DNA of 64,000 bases, taken from contig NZ_JBMNUS010000004.1 of the NCBI RefSeq assembly GCF_050946405.1, positions 186,001 to 250,000 on the forward strand. Reading direction: 5' to 3'. Positions 37,541-44,081 of the stretch are shown here, one piece after another (position 1 is the stretch's first letter; each line of letters starts with the position of its first letter). A program made the position numbers and the translations under genes. A model generated the notes under the pieces. The model searched no databases, was not told the origin of the DNA, and saw only the letters and a list, made by a program, of their open reading frames with translations. This stretch comes from Pseudochelatococcus sp050946405. Lineage in GTDB: Bacteria > Pseudomonadota > Alphaproteobacteria > Rhizobiales > Beijerinckiaceae.

Positions 37541-38611
37541 ATGCGCACGTTGAAAGGTCCCGGTGTCTTTCTGGCCCAGTTCGCCGCAGACGATCCTCCG
37601 TTCAATACGTTGGACGGCCTGGCCGGCTGGGCGGCCGAAAAAGGCTTCGCCGGCGTGCAGATCCCCACCTGGGACAGCCGGGTCATCGATCTGGAGCGGG
37701 CCGCCGACAGCCAGGATTATGTCGATGAAATCACGGGAACGCTCGCCCGCCACGGCCTCGTGGTGACGGAGCTTGCGAGCCATCTTCAGGGGCAGCTCGT
37801 GGCGCTTCATCCGGCGTTCGATCTGCCCGCCGATTCCTTCGCGCCCGCGGCGGTCCATCGCAACCCGGCCGCGCGGCAGGAATGGGCCGTGCGGCAACTG
37901 CACCTCGCGGCCACCGCCTCGCGCCGCTTCGGACTCGACCGGCACGTCACTTTCAGCGGCACGCTGCTGTGGCCCTATCTCTACCCCTATCCGCAATGGC
38001 CGGACGGCCTGATCGCGGAGGGCTTCGACGAGCTGGCGCGGCGGTGGCGGCCCGTTCTCGACCATTTCGACGCCGAGGGCGTCGACCTGTGCTACGAGAT
38101 CCACCCGACCGAAGATCTCCACGACGGCCTGACCTTCGAGATGTTTCTGGCCCGCGTCGACAACCACGCCCGCTGCAACATCATGTACGATCCGAGCCAT
38201 CTCGTGCTGCAATCCATCGATTACCTCGCCTATATCGATCATTACCATGAGCGCATCCGCACCTTTCACGTCAAGGACGCGGAATTCCGTCCCACCGGCA
38301 AGACCGGCGCGTATGGCGGCTACCAGCCGTGGATCTCGCGCGCCGGCCGGTTCCGCTCGCCCGGCGACGGGCAGGTCGACTTCGCCGCCATCTTCGCCAA
38401 GCTCGCGGCCTACGACTTCGACGGCTGGGCCGTGCTGGAGTGGGAATGCGCGCTGAAGCACCCGGAAGACGGCGCGCGGGAAGGCGCGCGGTTCATCCGC
38501 GACCACATCATCCGCGTCGCGGAACGGCCTTTCGACGACTTCGTGAAGGCCGACGCCGACCGCGCCGTCAACCGCCAGATTCTTGGCCTGCAAGCCACGC
38601 TTGGCCTGTAA
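37541..38611 (+). CDS. Sugar phosphate isomerase/epimerase-like TIM-barrel protein
   Basis: Xylose-isomerase-like TIM-barrel protein of 356 residues. Metal-site-like segments include CYEIHPTEDLHDG (about 186-198), NIMYDPSHLVLQSIDYLAYI (about 213-232), TFHVKDAEF and the C-terminal AVLEWECALKHPE. The ATG at 37541 is favoured by GAGGAG seven bases upstream; ATGs at 37508 and 37523 lack this. It may isomerise or dehydrate an inosose-like intermediate. The last residues lie in the first unit of an 18-bp tandem repeat whose second unit carries the TAA stop, so the C-terminus has been shaped by the repeat. Confidence 0.9.
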   Translation: MRTLKGPGVFLAQFAADDPPFNTLDGLAGWAAEKGFAGVQIPTWDSRVIDLERAADSQDYVDEITGTLARHGLVVTELASHLQGQLVALHPAFDLPADSFAPAAVHRNPAARQEWAVRQLHLAATASRRFGLDRHVTFSGTLLWPYLYPYPQWPDGLIAEGFDELARRWRPVLDHFDAEGVDLCYEIHPTEDLHDGLTFEMFLARVDNHARCNIMYDPSHLVLQSIDYLAYIDHYHERIRTFHVKDAEFRPTGKTGAYGGYQPWISRAGRFRSPGDGQVDFAAIFAKLAAYDFDGWAVLEWECALKHPEDGAREGARFIRDHIIRVAERPFDDFVKADADRAVNRQILGLQATLGL

Positions 38612-38671
38612 GCCACGCTTGGCCTGTAAGCCACGCTTGGCCTGTGAGCCACGCTTGGCCTGCGAGCATAC
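38582..38671. repeat. Five-unit 18-bp tandem repeat across a gene 3' end
   Basis: Units start at 38582, 38600, 38618, 38636 and 38654. Unit 1 is CTTGGCCTGCAAGCCACG; units 2 and 3 have TAA for CAA, unit 4 has TGA, and unit 5 is degenerate (CGA, then CATAC). As 18 is a multiple of three, the frame is kept, and the single C-to-T change in unit 2 creates the stop of the TIM-barrel gene. Confidence 0.9.
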
Positions 38672-38684
38672 CCGGAGCCCGCCC

Positions 38685-39854
38685 ATGACATCAGCAACCA
38701 CACCATCCCGCCGCCTGCGCCTCGGCATGATCGGCGGCGGCGAAGGGGCCTATATCGGCGGCATCCACCGCTACGCCGCGCGCCTCGACAACCACTACGA
38801 CCTCGTCGCCGGCGCTTTCGACGCCGATGCCGGGCGCGGCCACCGCTTCGCCGCCGCCAACCACATCGCCCCCGACCGCTCCTACGACGACGTGCACGCC
38901 CTCATCGCCGGCGAGATCGCACGCGCGGACCGGGTCGACGTGGTGGCGATCTGCACGCCGAACCATACCCATTTCCCCATCGCCGCCGCGTTGCTCGATG
39001 CGGGCTTTCACGTCATCTGCGAGAAGCCGATGACGACCACGCTCGACGATGCCGTGGCCCTGCACGAACGCGCGCGGTCCACGGGCCTCTTCGTCGGCGT
39101 GACCTACACGTACAGCGGCTATCCCGCCATTCACCAGGCGCGCGCGCTCGTGGCGGCGGGTGAACTCGGCGCGATCCGCGTCGTGCAGGTGGAATATCCG
39201 CTCGAGTGGATGGCGACCGGCATCGAACTGCAAGGCAACGCGCAAGCGGCGTGGCGGACGGACCCGAAGAAATCCGGCCGCGGCGGCGCCATCGGCGACA
39301 TCGGCACCCACGCCTATCATCTGGCCGGCTTCGTGACCGGGTTGAAGGTCGAGTCGCTGTTCGCGGACCTTGCAACTTTCGTTGCAGGGCGCGCGCTGGA
39401 CGACAACGCCCATGTGCTGCTGCGCTACGAGGGCGGCGCGCGCGGCCTGCTCTGGGCCTCGCAGGTGGCCATCGGCCAGTCGAACAGCCTGCGCCTGCGC
39501 GTCTATGGCGAAAAGGCAAGCCTGACGTGGCAGCAGGAGCAGCCGAACGAACTGGCGTTCACGCCGCTCGGCGGCGCGCCCGCCATCATCAAGCGCGGGC
39601 GGGACGACCTCGCGCTCGACGCGAAAACCCGCGCCCGCACGCCGCCCGGCCACCCGGAGGGCTACATCGAGGCTTTCGCGAACCTCTACACGGGCTATGC
39701 GGAGGCCATCCGCGCCCATATCGAGGGGCGCACGCCCGCCCACGATCCCGCCTCCATTCCCACTTCCGCCGATGGGCTCAAGGGCGTCGCCTTTGTCGAT
39801 GCGGTGGTCGACAGTCACCTCTCCGCCCGGTGGCTGAAGCCGGCCTTCACCTAG
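38685..39854 (+). CDS. Gfo/Idh/MocA-family oxidoreductase
   Basis: NAD(P)-dependent dehydrogenase of 389 residues. It has LGMIGGGEGAYIGGIHRYAARL (cofactor loop), AICTPNHTHFPIAAALLDAGFHVICEKPMTTTLDDA (catalytic EKP), and AIGDIGTHAYHLAGFVTG (catalytic acid/His). This variant, with GGGEGAYIG, is common in inositol and sugar clusters of Rhizobiales. The ATG at 38685 is used; an open frame extends upstream through the tandem repeat but would translate repeat sequence. A TGCAA-N6-TTGCA word lies inside the gene at 39371-39386. The TAG stop coincides with the start of repeat R2. Confidence 0.92.
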   Translation: MTSATTPSRRLRLGMIGGGEGAYIGGIHRYAARLDNHYDLVAGAFDADAGRGHRFAAANHIAPDRSYDDVHALIAGEIARADRVDVVAICTPNHTHFPIAAALLDAGFHVICEKPMTTTLDDAVALHERARSTGLFVGVTYTYSGYPAIHQARALVAAGELGAIRVVQVEYPLEWMATGIELQGNAQAAWRTDPKKSGRGGAIGDIGTHAYHLAGFVTGLKVESLFADLATFVAGRALDDNAHVLLRYEGGARGLLWASQVAIGQSNSLRLRVYGEKASLTWQQEQPNELAFTPLGGAPAIIKRGRDDLALDAKTRARTPPGHPEGYIEAFANLYTGYAEAIRAHIEGRTPAHDPASIPTSADGLKGVAFVDAVVDSHLSARWLKPAFT

Positions 39855-39956
39855 AGCGGGACGTGATCAGGCTGAATCGCCATCCCGCGCTCATTTTCAC
39901 ATTTTACCGCAATTTGCGTTCAATTCGATGGATCGGCCTGAACGCAAATTGCTCCG
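39853..39956. repeat. Bipartite palindromic intergenic repeat R2, copy 1
   Basis: About 104 bp with a GAGCGGGA...TCCCGCGCTC stem followed by a GCAATTTGCGTTCAA...TTGAACGCAAATTGC-like stem around CGATGGATCGG. The second stem is shared with the copies at 41844 and 50204. The first stem has diverged here but keeps the same position and partly the same bases. It separates the inositol-type region from the homogentisate island. Confidence 0.75.
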
Positions 39957-39963
39957 GAGACCG

Positions 39964-40164
39964 TTATGAAGCAGCGTGCGACCGCGCAAGCCGGATCGCC
40001 TCGTCGACGACATCACGATCACCGATATGATTGATGAGGATGAGCGCGAATCTGGCCCAGAGCTTCAGGCTTTCCTGCTCCGAGAGGCCCTCATGCATGC
40101 GAACGAGCTGTTCGTAGATCTCGTCATGCTCTTTCAGCGCGGACGTCAGGTTCAGTGCAGGCAT
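39964..40164 (-). CDS. DUF2783-like small protein; probable coupling subunit of the flavin hydroxylase (MhaB-like)
   Basis: Short acidic, largely helical protein of 66 residues (MPALNLTSALKEHDEIYEQL, then a helical SEQESLKLWARFALILINHI). Its start overlaps the end of the flavin monooxygenase gene by 13 bases, so the two are translationally coupled. In Pseudomonas putida the 3-hydroxyphenylacetate 6-hydroxylase comprises a flavoprotein MhaA and a small coupling protein MhaB. The size, order and homogentisate context here match that arrangement. The function is inferred from context, since I cannot compare sequences directly. Confidence 0.75.
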   Translation of the reverse strand: MPALNLTSALKEHDEIYEQLVRMHEGLSEQESLKLWARFALILINHIGDRDVVDEAIRLARSHAAS

Positions 40165-41732
40165 GCCGTTCCTCCCTTGGCGCGCGCCAGCGCGGCCTCG
40201 ATATCGGCCGGGCTTGCGGATTTCCAGCGCGCGGCGACATACTGATCGGGGCGCACCAGCGCGGCGGCGCCCCCGGTCAGCCCCAGACGCTCGGCGGCGA
40301 GGCCGTCGACCTCGACCAGCCGCACGCCCCGCGGCAGTTCGTGATGCCAGTCTCGCGCCAGCAATACGAAATCCCCGCCGATCCGTTCCAGCAGCCAGCC
40401 GCCGGCATGGGGCGCATCCAGCACCGGCGTTCCGGGCGCCGCGCCTTCCCGCCACTCGTCGCGATCGGGCGTGGACAGGCTGCTTGCCGGATAGGCGACA
40501 GGCGTGGACAGCCGCCCGGAATTGACGAACGGCCGCGCGAAAGCGTGATCCTGCGCCAATTCCAGCACCGCGTCGCGCAGCGCCTGACTGGCGGTCGATT
40601 TCGGCGTCAGGAAATCGGTCGAGCGGGTCGAGTTCAGGATGTTCTCGTCCGCCGTCGCGACGGCCTCGTCGTTATAGGTCTCGATCAGGCTGTCGTCGGC
40701 CTCGCCGCGCAGCACCAGATCCAGCTTCCAACCGAGATTGTCGATATCGGCGAAGCCGCCGTTGCAGCCACGCGCCCCGAAGGGAGAGACGAGATGCGCC
40801 GCATCTCCGGCGAAGATGATCCGCCCATGAACGAAGCGCGCCATGCGGCGGCATTGAAAGGTATAGACGGAATACCATTCACGCTCGAAATCGACCCCCT
40901 CGCCCAGCATGGCGCGGATAAAGGGCTCGACGTTCTCGGGACGTATCGCGGCCTCGCGGTCGATGTTCCAGCCAAGCTGGAAGTCCAGCCGCCACACATC
41001 GTCGGGCTGTTTGTGCATCAGGGCCGACTTGCCCGGATTGAAGGGCGGATCGAACCAGAACCAGCGTTCGGACGGCATCTCGTGCTTCATGCGGATGTCG
41101 GCGATCAGGAAGTTATCCTCGAAGACGCGGCCCTCGAAATCCAGTCCCAGCTTCTCCCGCACCGTCGAGCGCGAGCCGTCGCAGGCGATCAGCCATTCCG
41201 CGCGCAACGTATAGCCGCCGGTTTCGGTCGAGACCGAAAGCTCGGCCCCGTCATTCAAAGAAGAGACCGCATCGACACGATGCCCCCAGCGAATATCGAC
41301 GTTGGGTAGCGCCCGACATCCGTTCAGCAGGTACTCTTCGATGTAATACTGTTGAATGTTGATGAAGCCGGGGCGCTTCTGCCCCTTCACCGGCAGCATG
41401 TCGAATTGATAGATCGGATCGTCGCCCGCACCCCAGAATACCTTGCCGACATTCCAGGTGACGCCCTTTTCCACCGCGGGATCGCAGACCCCCAGCCGAT
41501 CCAGGATGTCAAGCGACCGCTTGGAAAAGCAGATCGCCTTGGAGCAATGCGCCACGAAATCCAGACGGTTCAGCACCGTCACCTCATGCCCGCGCCGGCC
41601 GAGGTCCAACGCCATGGCGAGGCCCACCGGACCCGCGCCCACGATTACCACGCGGGTGCCATCCTGCGTCCCCTGCGGCGTCGGACTGGCGCCCATCTCC
41701 TTGTAGACAGGAATGCCTTGCACATTCGCCAT
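40152..41732 (-). CDS. FAD-dependent aromatic hydroxylase, probable 3-hydroxyphenylacetate 6-hydroxylase (MhaA-like)
   Basis: Class A flavoprotein monooxygenase of 526 residues. The dinucleotide fold VVIVGAGPVGLAMALDLGRRG (about 28-48), the NAD(P)H/FAD motif IACDGSRSTVREKLG, and the FAD-ribityl motif IIFAGDAAHLVSPFGARGCNGG (near 295-315) are all present. A thioredoxin-like C-terminal domain follows, as in phenol-hydroxylase relatives. AGAGG precedes the ATG at 41732. Together with the overlapping small protein and a full homogentisate pathway, para-hydroxylation of 3-hydroxyphenylacetate to homogentisate is the best inference. Hydroxylation of another 3-hydroxylated aromatic (MhpA/MhbM-like activity) remains possible. 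Confidence 0.8.
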   Translation of the reverse strand: MANVQGIPVYKEMGASPTPQGTQDGTRVVIVGAGPVGLAMALDLGRRGHEVTVLNRLDFVAHCSKAICFSKRSLDILDRLGVCDPAVEKGVTWNVGKVFWGAGDDPIYQFDMLPVKGQKRPGFINIQQYYIEEYLLNGCRALPNVDIRWGHRVDAVSSLNDGAELSVSTETGGYTLRAEWLIACDGSRSTVREKLGLDFEGRVFEDNFLIADIRMKHEMPSERWFWFDPPFNPGKSALMHKQPDDVWRLDFQLGWNIDREAAIRPENVEPFIRAMLGEGVDFEREWYSVYTFQCRRMARFVHGRIIFAGDAAHLVSPFGARGCNGGFADIDNLGWKLDLVLRGEADDSLIETYNDEAVATADENILNSTRSTDFLTPKSTASQALRDAVLELAQDHAFARPFVNSGRLSTPVAYPASSLSTPDRDEWREGAAPGTPVLDAPHAGGWLLERIGGDFVLLARDWHHELPRGVRLVEVDGLAAERLGLTGGAAALVRPDQYVAARWKSASPADIEAALARAKGGTACLH

Positions 41733-41778
41733 CGTTTTTCCTCTCACGCCTTTTGCGGCCGCAGCCGATCGAAAACCG

Positions 41779-41838
41779 GTTTCATTCGTCGAATTCGAGC
41801 GAATTATTGCCGATCAAATGAATCCATTCGATCGAAAC
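41779..41838. promoter_or_regulatory. Possible regulatory region of the flavin hydroxylase gene
   Basis: GTTTCATTCG at 41779-41788 equals the first ten bases of the MarR-gene operator-like site at 45708. CATTCGATCGAAAC lies at 41825-41838. Both are imperfect relative to TTTCAT-N2-GAAA, so these are weak candidates 47-106 bp upstream of the start codon. Confidence 0.3.
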
Positions 41839-41843
41839 GTTTT

Positions 41844-41942
41844 TAGAGCGGCGTGCATTCGAGAGTAATCGTTACGCCGCTCCAAATTCTATATTTTACA
41901 TCAACTTGCGTTCAAATCGATAAATCGGCTTGAACGCAAACC
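41844..41942. repeat. Bipartite palindromic intergenic repeat R2, copy 2
   Basis: Two stems: AGCGGCGTG...TTACGCCGCT and TTGCGTTCAA...TTGAACGCAA around CGATAAATCGG, joined by AAATTCTATATTTTAC. The reverse complement of 50204-50309 aligns over the full length with few differences. It lies between the metallo-beta-lactamase-fold gene and the flavin hydroxylase gene, both transcribed leftwards. Confidence 0.85.
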
Positions 41943-41945
41943 ACG

Positions 41946-42905
41946 CTAGCCTTGAAGCTTCGCCCAGACTTCGCGGTCGCGCTCGGCCGTCCAGATCCGC
42001 GGATGTTCAACCCCGTCAAACTCGTCCCAGAGCCGTTGCACGTCGAAGGGCAAACAATGCTCGAAGATCGGCCAGGCTCCGAACTCGGGACCGAGCGCAT
42101 CGCGCGTGGCCTCGAACGCTTCTCTGAGGTCGCCGCCAGCCTTGTGGACACGGCCGACGTTCTCGATCATGCCGTTCAGGAACTTGCGGGTCTGTTCGAC
42201 CGCCGCGTCCGTCTGCGCGATTCCGCGCGACACCGCCCCGCGTCCGCCGATGAGATTTTCGGCGCGATAGGCCTTGACGTTATCCAGCGTCCGGGTGGCC
42301 CAATCGAAGTTATAGGCGTCTCCGGTGTAAAGCGCGGCCTTCGACTCGACCAGGTCGCCGGCATAGAGCGTGCGCGTCCTGTCGTGCCATACGACGATGT
42401 CGCCACCCGTGTGGCCGCGCCCCAGAAAGCGCAGTTCCAGCCGGCCGCGGTCGCCGCCGAGCTCGATGTCGTATTCCCGGTCGAAAGTGATGGTGGGCCA
42501 GGTCAGGCCGGGGACTTCCTCGGCATTTTTCGCCAGTCGCGGCATACGGCCGAACTCGCTTTTCCAGTCCTGCTCGCCGCGCTCGGCGATGAGATCGCGG
42601 CTGGCTGTCGACATGACGATATCCTGCGCCTCGAAAGCGCTGGCGCCCAGAACCCGCACGGCGTGATAGTGGGTCAGGATGAGATAGCGCACCGGCTTCG
42701 TCGTCTGCTCACGCAGGATCTTCAGCCAGTCGCGCGAAGCGGCGGGCGTAGCGCGCGATTCGATGGCGACGACGAAATCCTCGCCCTCGACGGCGCCCAC
42801 GTTCGGGTCGCCCTCCGCGGTCAGTGCGTAGACGCCCTCCCCGAGAATCTCCAGCGTGTCGGTTTTCGACCCGGTATCGGCCGAGGACGCGAAAGGTTTG
42901 CTCAT
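41946..42905 (-). CDS. Metallo-beta-lactamase-fold protein with incomplete metal site
   Basis: MBL-fold protein of 319 residues. The first metal motif, normally HxHxDH, reads HYHAVR at residues 79-84: His79 and His81 are kept but Asp is Val83 and His is Arg84, so metal-2 ligands are missing. The later ligands are present: His165 in GRGHTGGD and Asp184 in YAGDLV. A C-terminal EHCLPFDVQRLWDE may supply another histidine. AAGAGAAAGAG precedes the ATG at 42905. It is in the homogentisate island and divergent from the LuxR-type gene. A role in hydrolysing a pathway ester, CoA ester or lactone is conceivable; a non-catalytic role is equally possible. Confidence 0.85.
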   Translation of the reverse strand: MSKPFASSADTGSKTDTLEILGEGVYALTAEGDPNVGAVEGEDFVVAIESRATPAASRDWLKILREQTTKPVRYLILTHYHAVRVLGASAFEAQDIVMSTASRDLIAERGEQDWKSEFGRMPRLAKNAEEVPGLTWPTITFDREYDIELGGDRGRLELRFLGRGHTGGDIVVWHDRTRTLYAGDLVESKAALYTGDAYNFDWATRTLDNVKAYRAENLIGGRGAVSRGIAQTDAAVEQTRKFLNGMIENVGRVHKAGGDLREAFEATRDALGPEFGAWPIFEHCLPFDVQRLWDEFDGVEHPRIWTAERDREVWAKLQG

Positions 42906-42949
42906 TGCCGCTCTTTCTCTTGCCATTTGAAGAAACTTGCCTGTAAATC

Positions 42950-42963
42950 ATTTCTAATGAAAC
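42950..42963. promoter_or_regulatory. Operator-like site ATTTCTAATGAAAC
   Basis: In the 135-bp divergent region between the MBL-fold gene and the LuxR-type gene. It differs from ATTTCATATGAAAC (43831-43844) only by exchange of two central bases. It is part of a candidate family recognised by one of the island's regulators. Confidence 0.45.
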
Positions 42964-43040
42964 GATCCGGGCCCGTCAGTCAGCAGACCTAATGACAGCA
43001 TCCAGAAAGCGATCGCGGCGCCCAGGACAGGAGGAAATCA

Positions 43041-43769
43041 ATGACTTCGGTCGGTCTGATCGACCCCGATCTGGGGTCGAACCTGCTTGATGCACGTGAA
43101 AACGGCCTCTTCGCCTCGCGCCTTCTCGACATCGCCCACAGCATCTCCGGCGTGGAGGAACTGTTCGCCTACCGCATCGGCCCGGGGGCGCCGCAGGTGC
43201 TGGCCTCGACCAGCGGGCTTGGAGATGTGAGCGAGCGCGCCGGCGCCTATACCCGCCGCTTTCACCGCAGCGATCCGGCCGCGAAGGCGCGAAAGAGCGC
43301 GCAACCGGGCAACGGCTTCGTCATTCGGATACCGGCCCGTGCGATCGAACTCGGCGAGTATCGCAAACTCTGTTTCGAGCGCCCCCGATTCGTCGAGAAA
43401 ATCTGTTTCGGCTGGCGCAAGTCCGATTACGACCTCGTGGTGACGTTCTATCAGCGTCACGGCGACGCCGAGCCGGACATGACCCGGCTTTCGGCGCTGG
43501 CGCAGCTCGCGATCACGGGGCTGACGCGAATCACACAGACGCAGCCGCCGCTGCTGCAAGAGGTCGTGAAGCGTCTGGCACAGGCCCACCCCAACCTTAC
43601 CGCGCGCGAACGCGAGGTCTGTGCCCGCACACTCACCGGCGAAACCGCGCGGCAGATCGGCGAAGATCTGACGTTGAGCGTGGGCACCGTGCTGACCTAT
43701 CGCCAGCGCGCCTACCAGAAGCTCGGGCTGAACAAGTCAAACGACCTTCTGGCCGCGGTCCTCTCCTGA
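43041..43769 (+). CDS. LuxR-type transcriptional regulator
   Basis: Regulator of 242 residues. The C-terminal GerE/LuxR helix-turn-helix is clear at about 182-240 (LTAREREVCARTLTGETARQIGEDLTLSVGTVLTYRQRAYQKLGL). The N-terminal 180 residues are not a response-regulator receiver domain and lack an obvious acyl-homoserine-lactone signature, so they may bind an aromatic ligand. A strong GGAGGA precedes the ATG at 43041. It is divergent from the MBL-fold gene and upstream of the symporter genes. It probably activates one of these units, but the target is not shown by sequence. Confidence 0.85.
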   Translation: MTSVGLIDPDLGSNLLDARENGLFASRLLDIAHSISGVEELFAYRIGPGAPQVLASTSGLGDVSERAGAYTRRFHRSDPAAKARKSAQPGNGFVIRIPARAIELGEYRKLCFERPRFVEKICFGWRKSDYDLVVTFYQRHGDAEPDMTRLSALAQLAITGLTRITQTQPPLLQEVVKRLAQAHPNLTAREREVCARTLTGETARQIGEDLTLSVGTVLTYRQRAYQKLGLNKSNDLLAAVLS

Positions 43770-43830
43770 AATCACGATCCCCTGTCCATAGGGCTGCGGA
43801 CAGACAGACCATCCCCGGGAAGGCAAATTC

Positions 43831-43844
43831 ATTTCATATGAAAC
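43831..43844. promoter_or_regulatory. Operator-like palindrome ATTTCATATGAAAC before the symporter genes
   Basis: The core TTTCATATGAAA is a perfect 12-bp palindrome. An ATG occurs inside it, but the translation start with a good ribosome-binding site is downstream at 43865, leaving the palindrome free to act as an operator. It matches the sites at 42950 and 45708. Confidence 0.55.
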
Positions 43845-43864
43845 AATCCTGGGAGGAGTTCATT

Positions 43865-44080
43865 TTGTCGAAAGCCCCGCGTCCCTGGGCACGCGTTCTG
43901 CTGATCGCGTTGCTGTTCCTGCCTACCCCGATCGTCGCCGCTCGTCCGGCGCTGATGGAATTTCTCTCCGGCGACTGGCTGGGCGTTCCGGCCGCCATCG
44001 TGGTGATCCCGGCCTATCTTCTGCTGTTCATCCTGCTGGCTCAATCGAATTCCGCCTTCAGCGCGCGGATGGAGGCCTGA
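43865..44080 (+). CDS. Small inner-membrane protein accompanying the symporter
   Basis: Two-helix membrane protein of 71 residues (hydrophobic WARVLLIALLFLPTPIVAA and VPAAIVVIPAYLLLFILLA). The TTG at 43865 is chosen because GGGAGGAG lies six bases upstream; the in-frame ATG at 43838 has no ribosome-binding site and lies within a palindrome. It ends two bases before the symporter ATG. This recalls the small DUF485/YjcH proteins made with ActP-type symporters, and subtle two-helix partners in other SSS systems. It is probably an accessory subunit. Confidence 0.75.
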   Translation: MSKAPRPWARVLLIALLFLPTPIVAARPALMEFLSGDWLGVPAAIVVIPAYLLLFILLAQSNSAFSARMEA

Positions 44081-44081
44081 G

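Noticed and set aside
38582..38671. Possible CRISPR array
   Set aside because: The 18-bp units are directly contiguous with no spacers and no cas genes are present.
38583..38684. N-terminal extension of the MocA-family gene through the tandem repeat (PRLACK-type repeats)
   Set aside because: It translates repeat DNA, lacks a ribosome-binding site, and the conserved protein starts at 38685.
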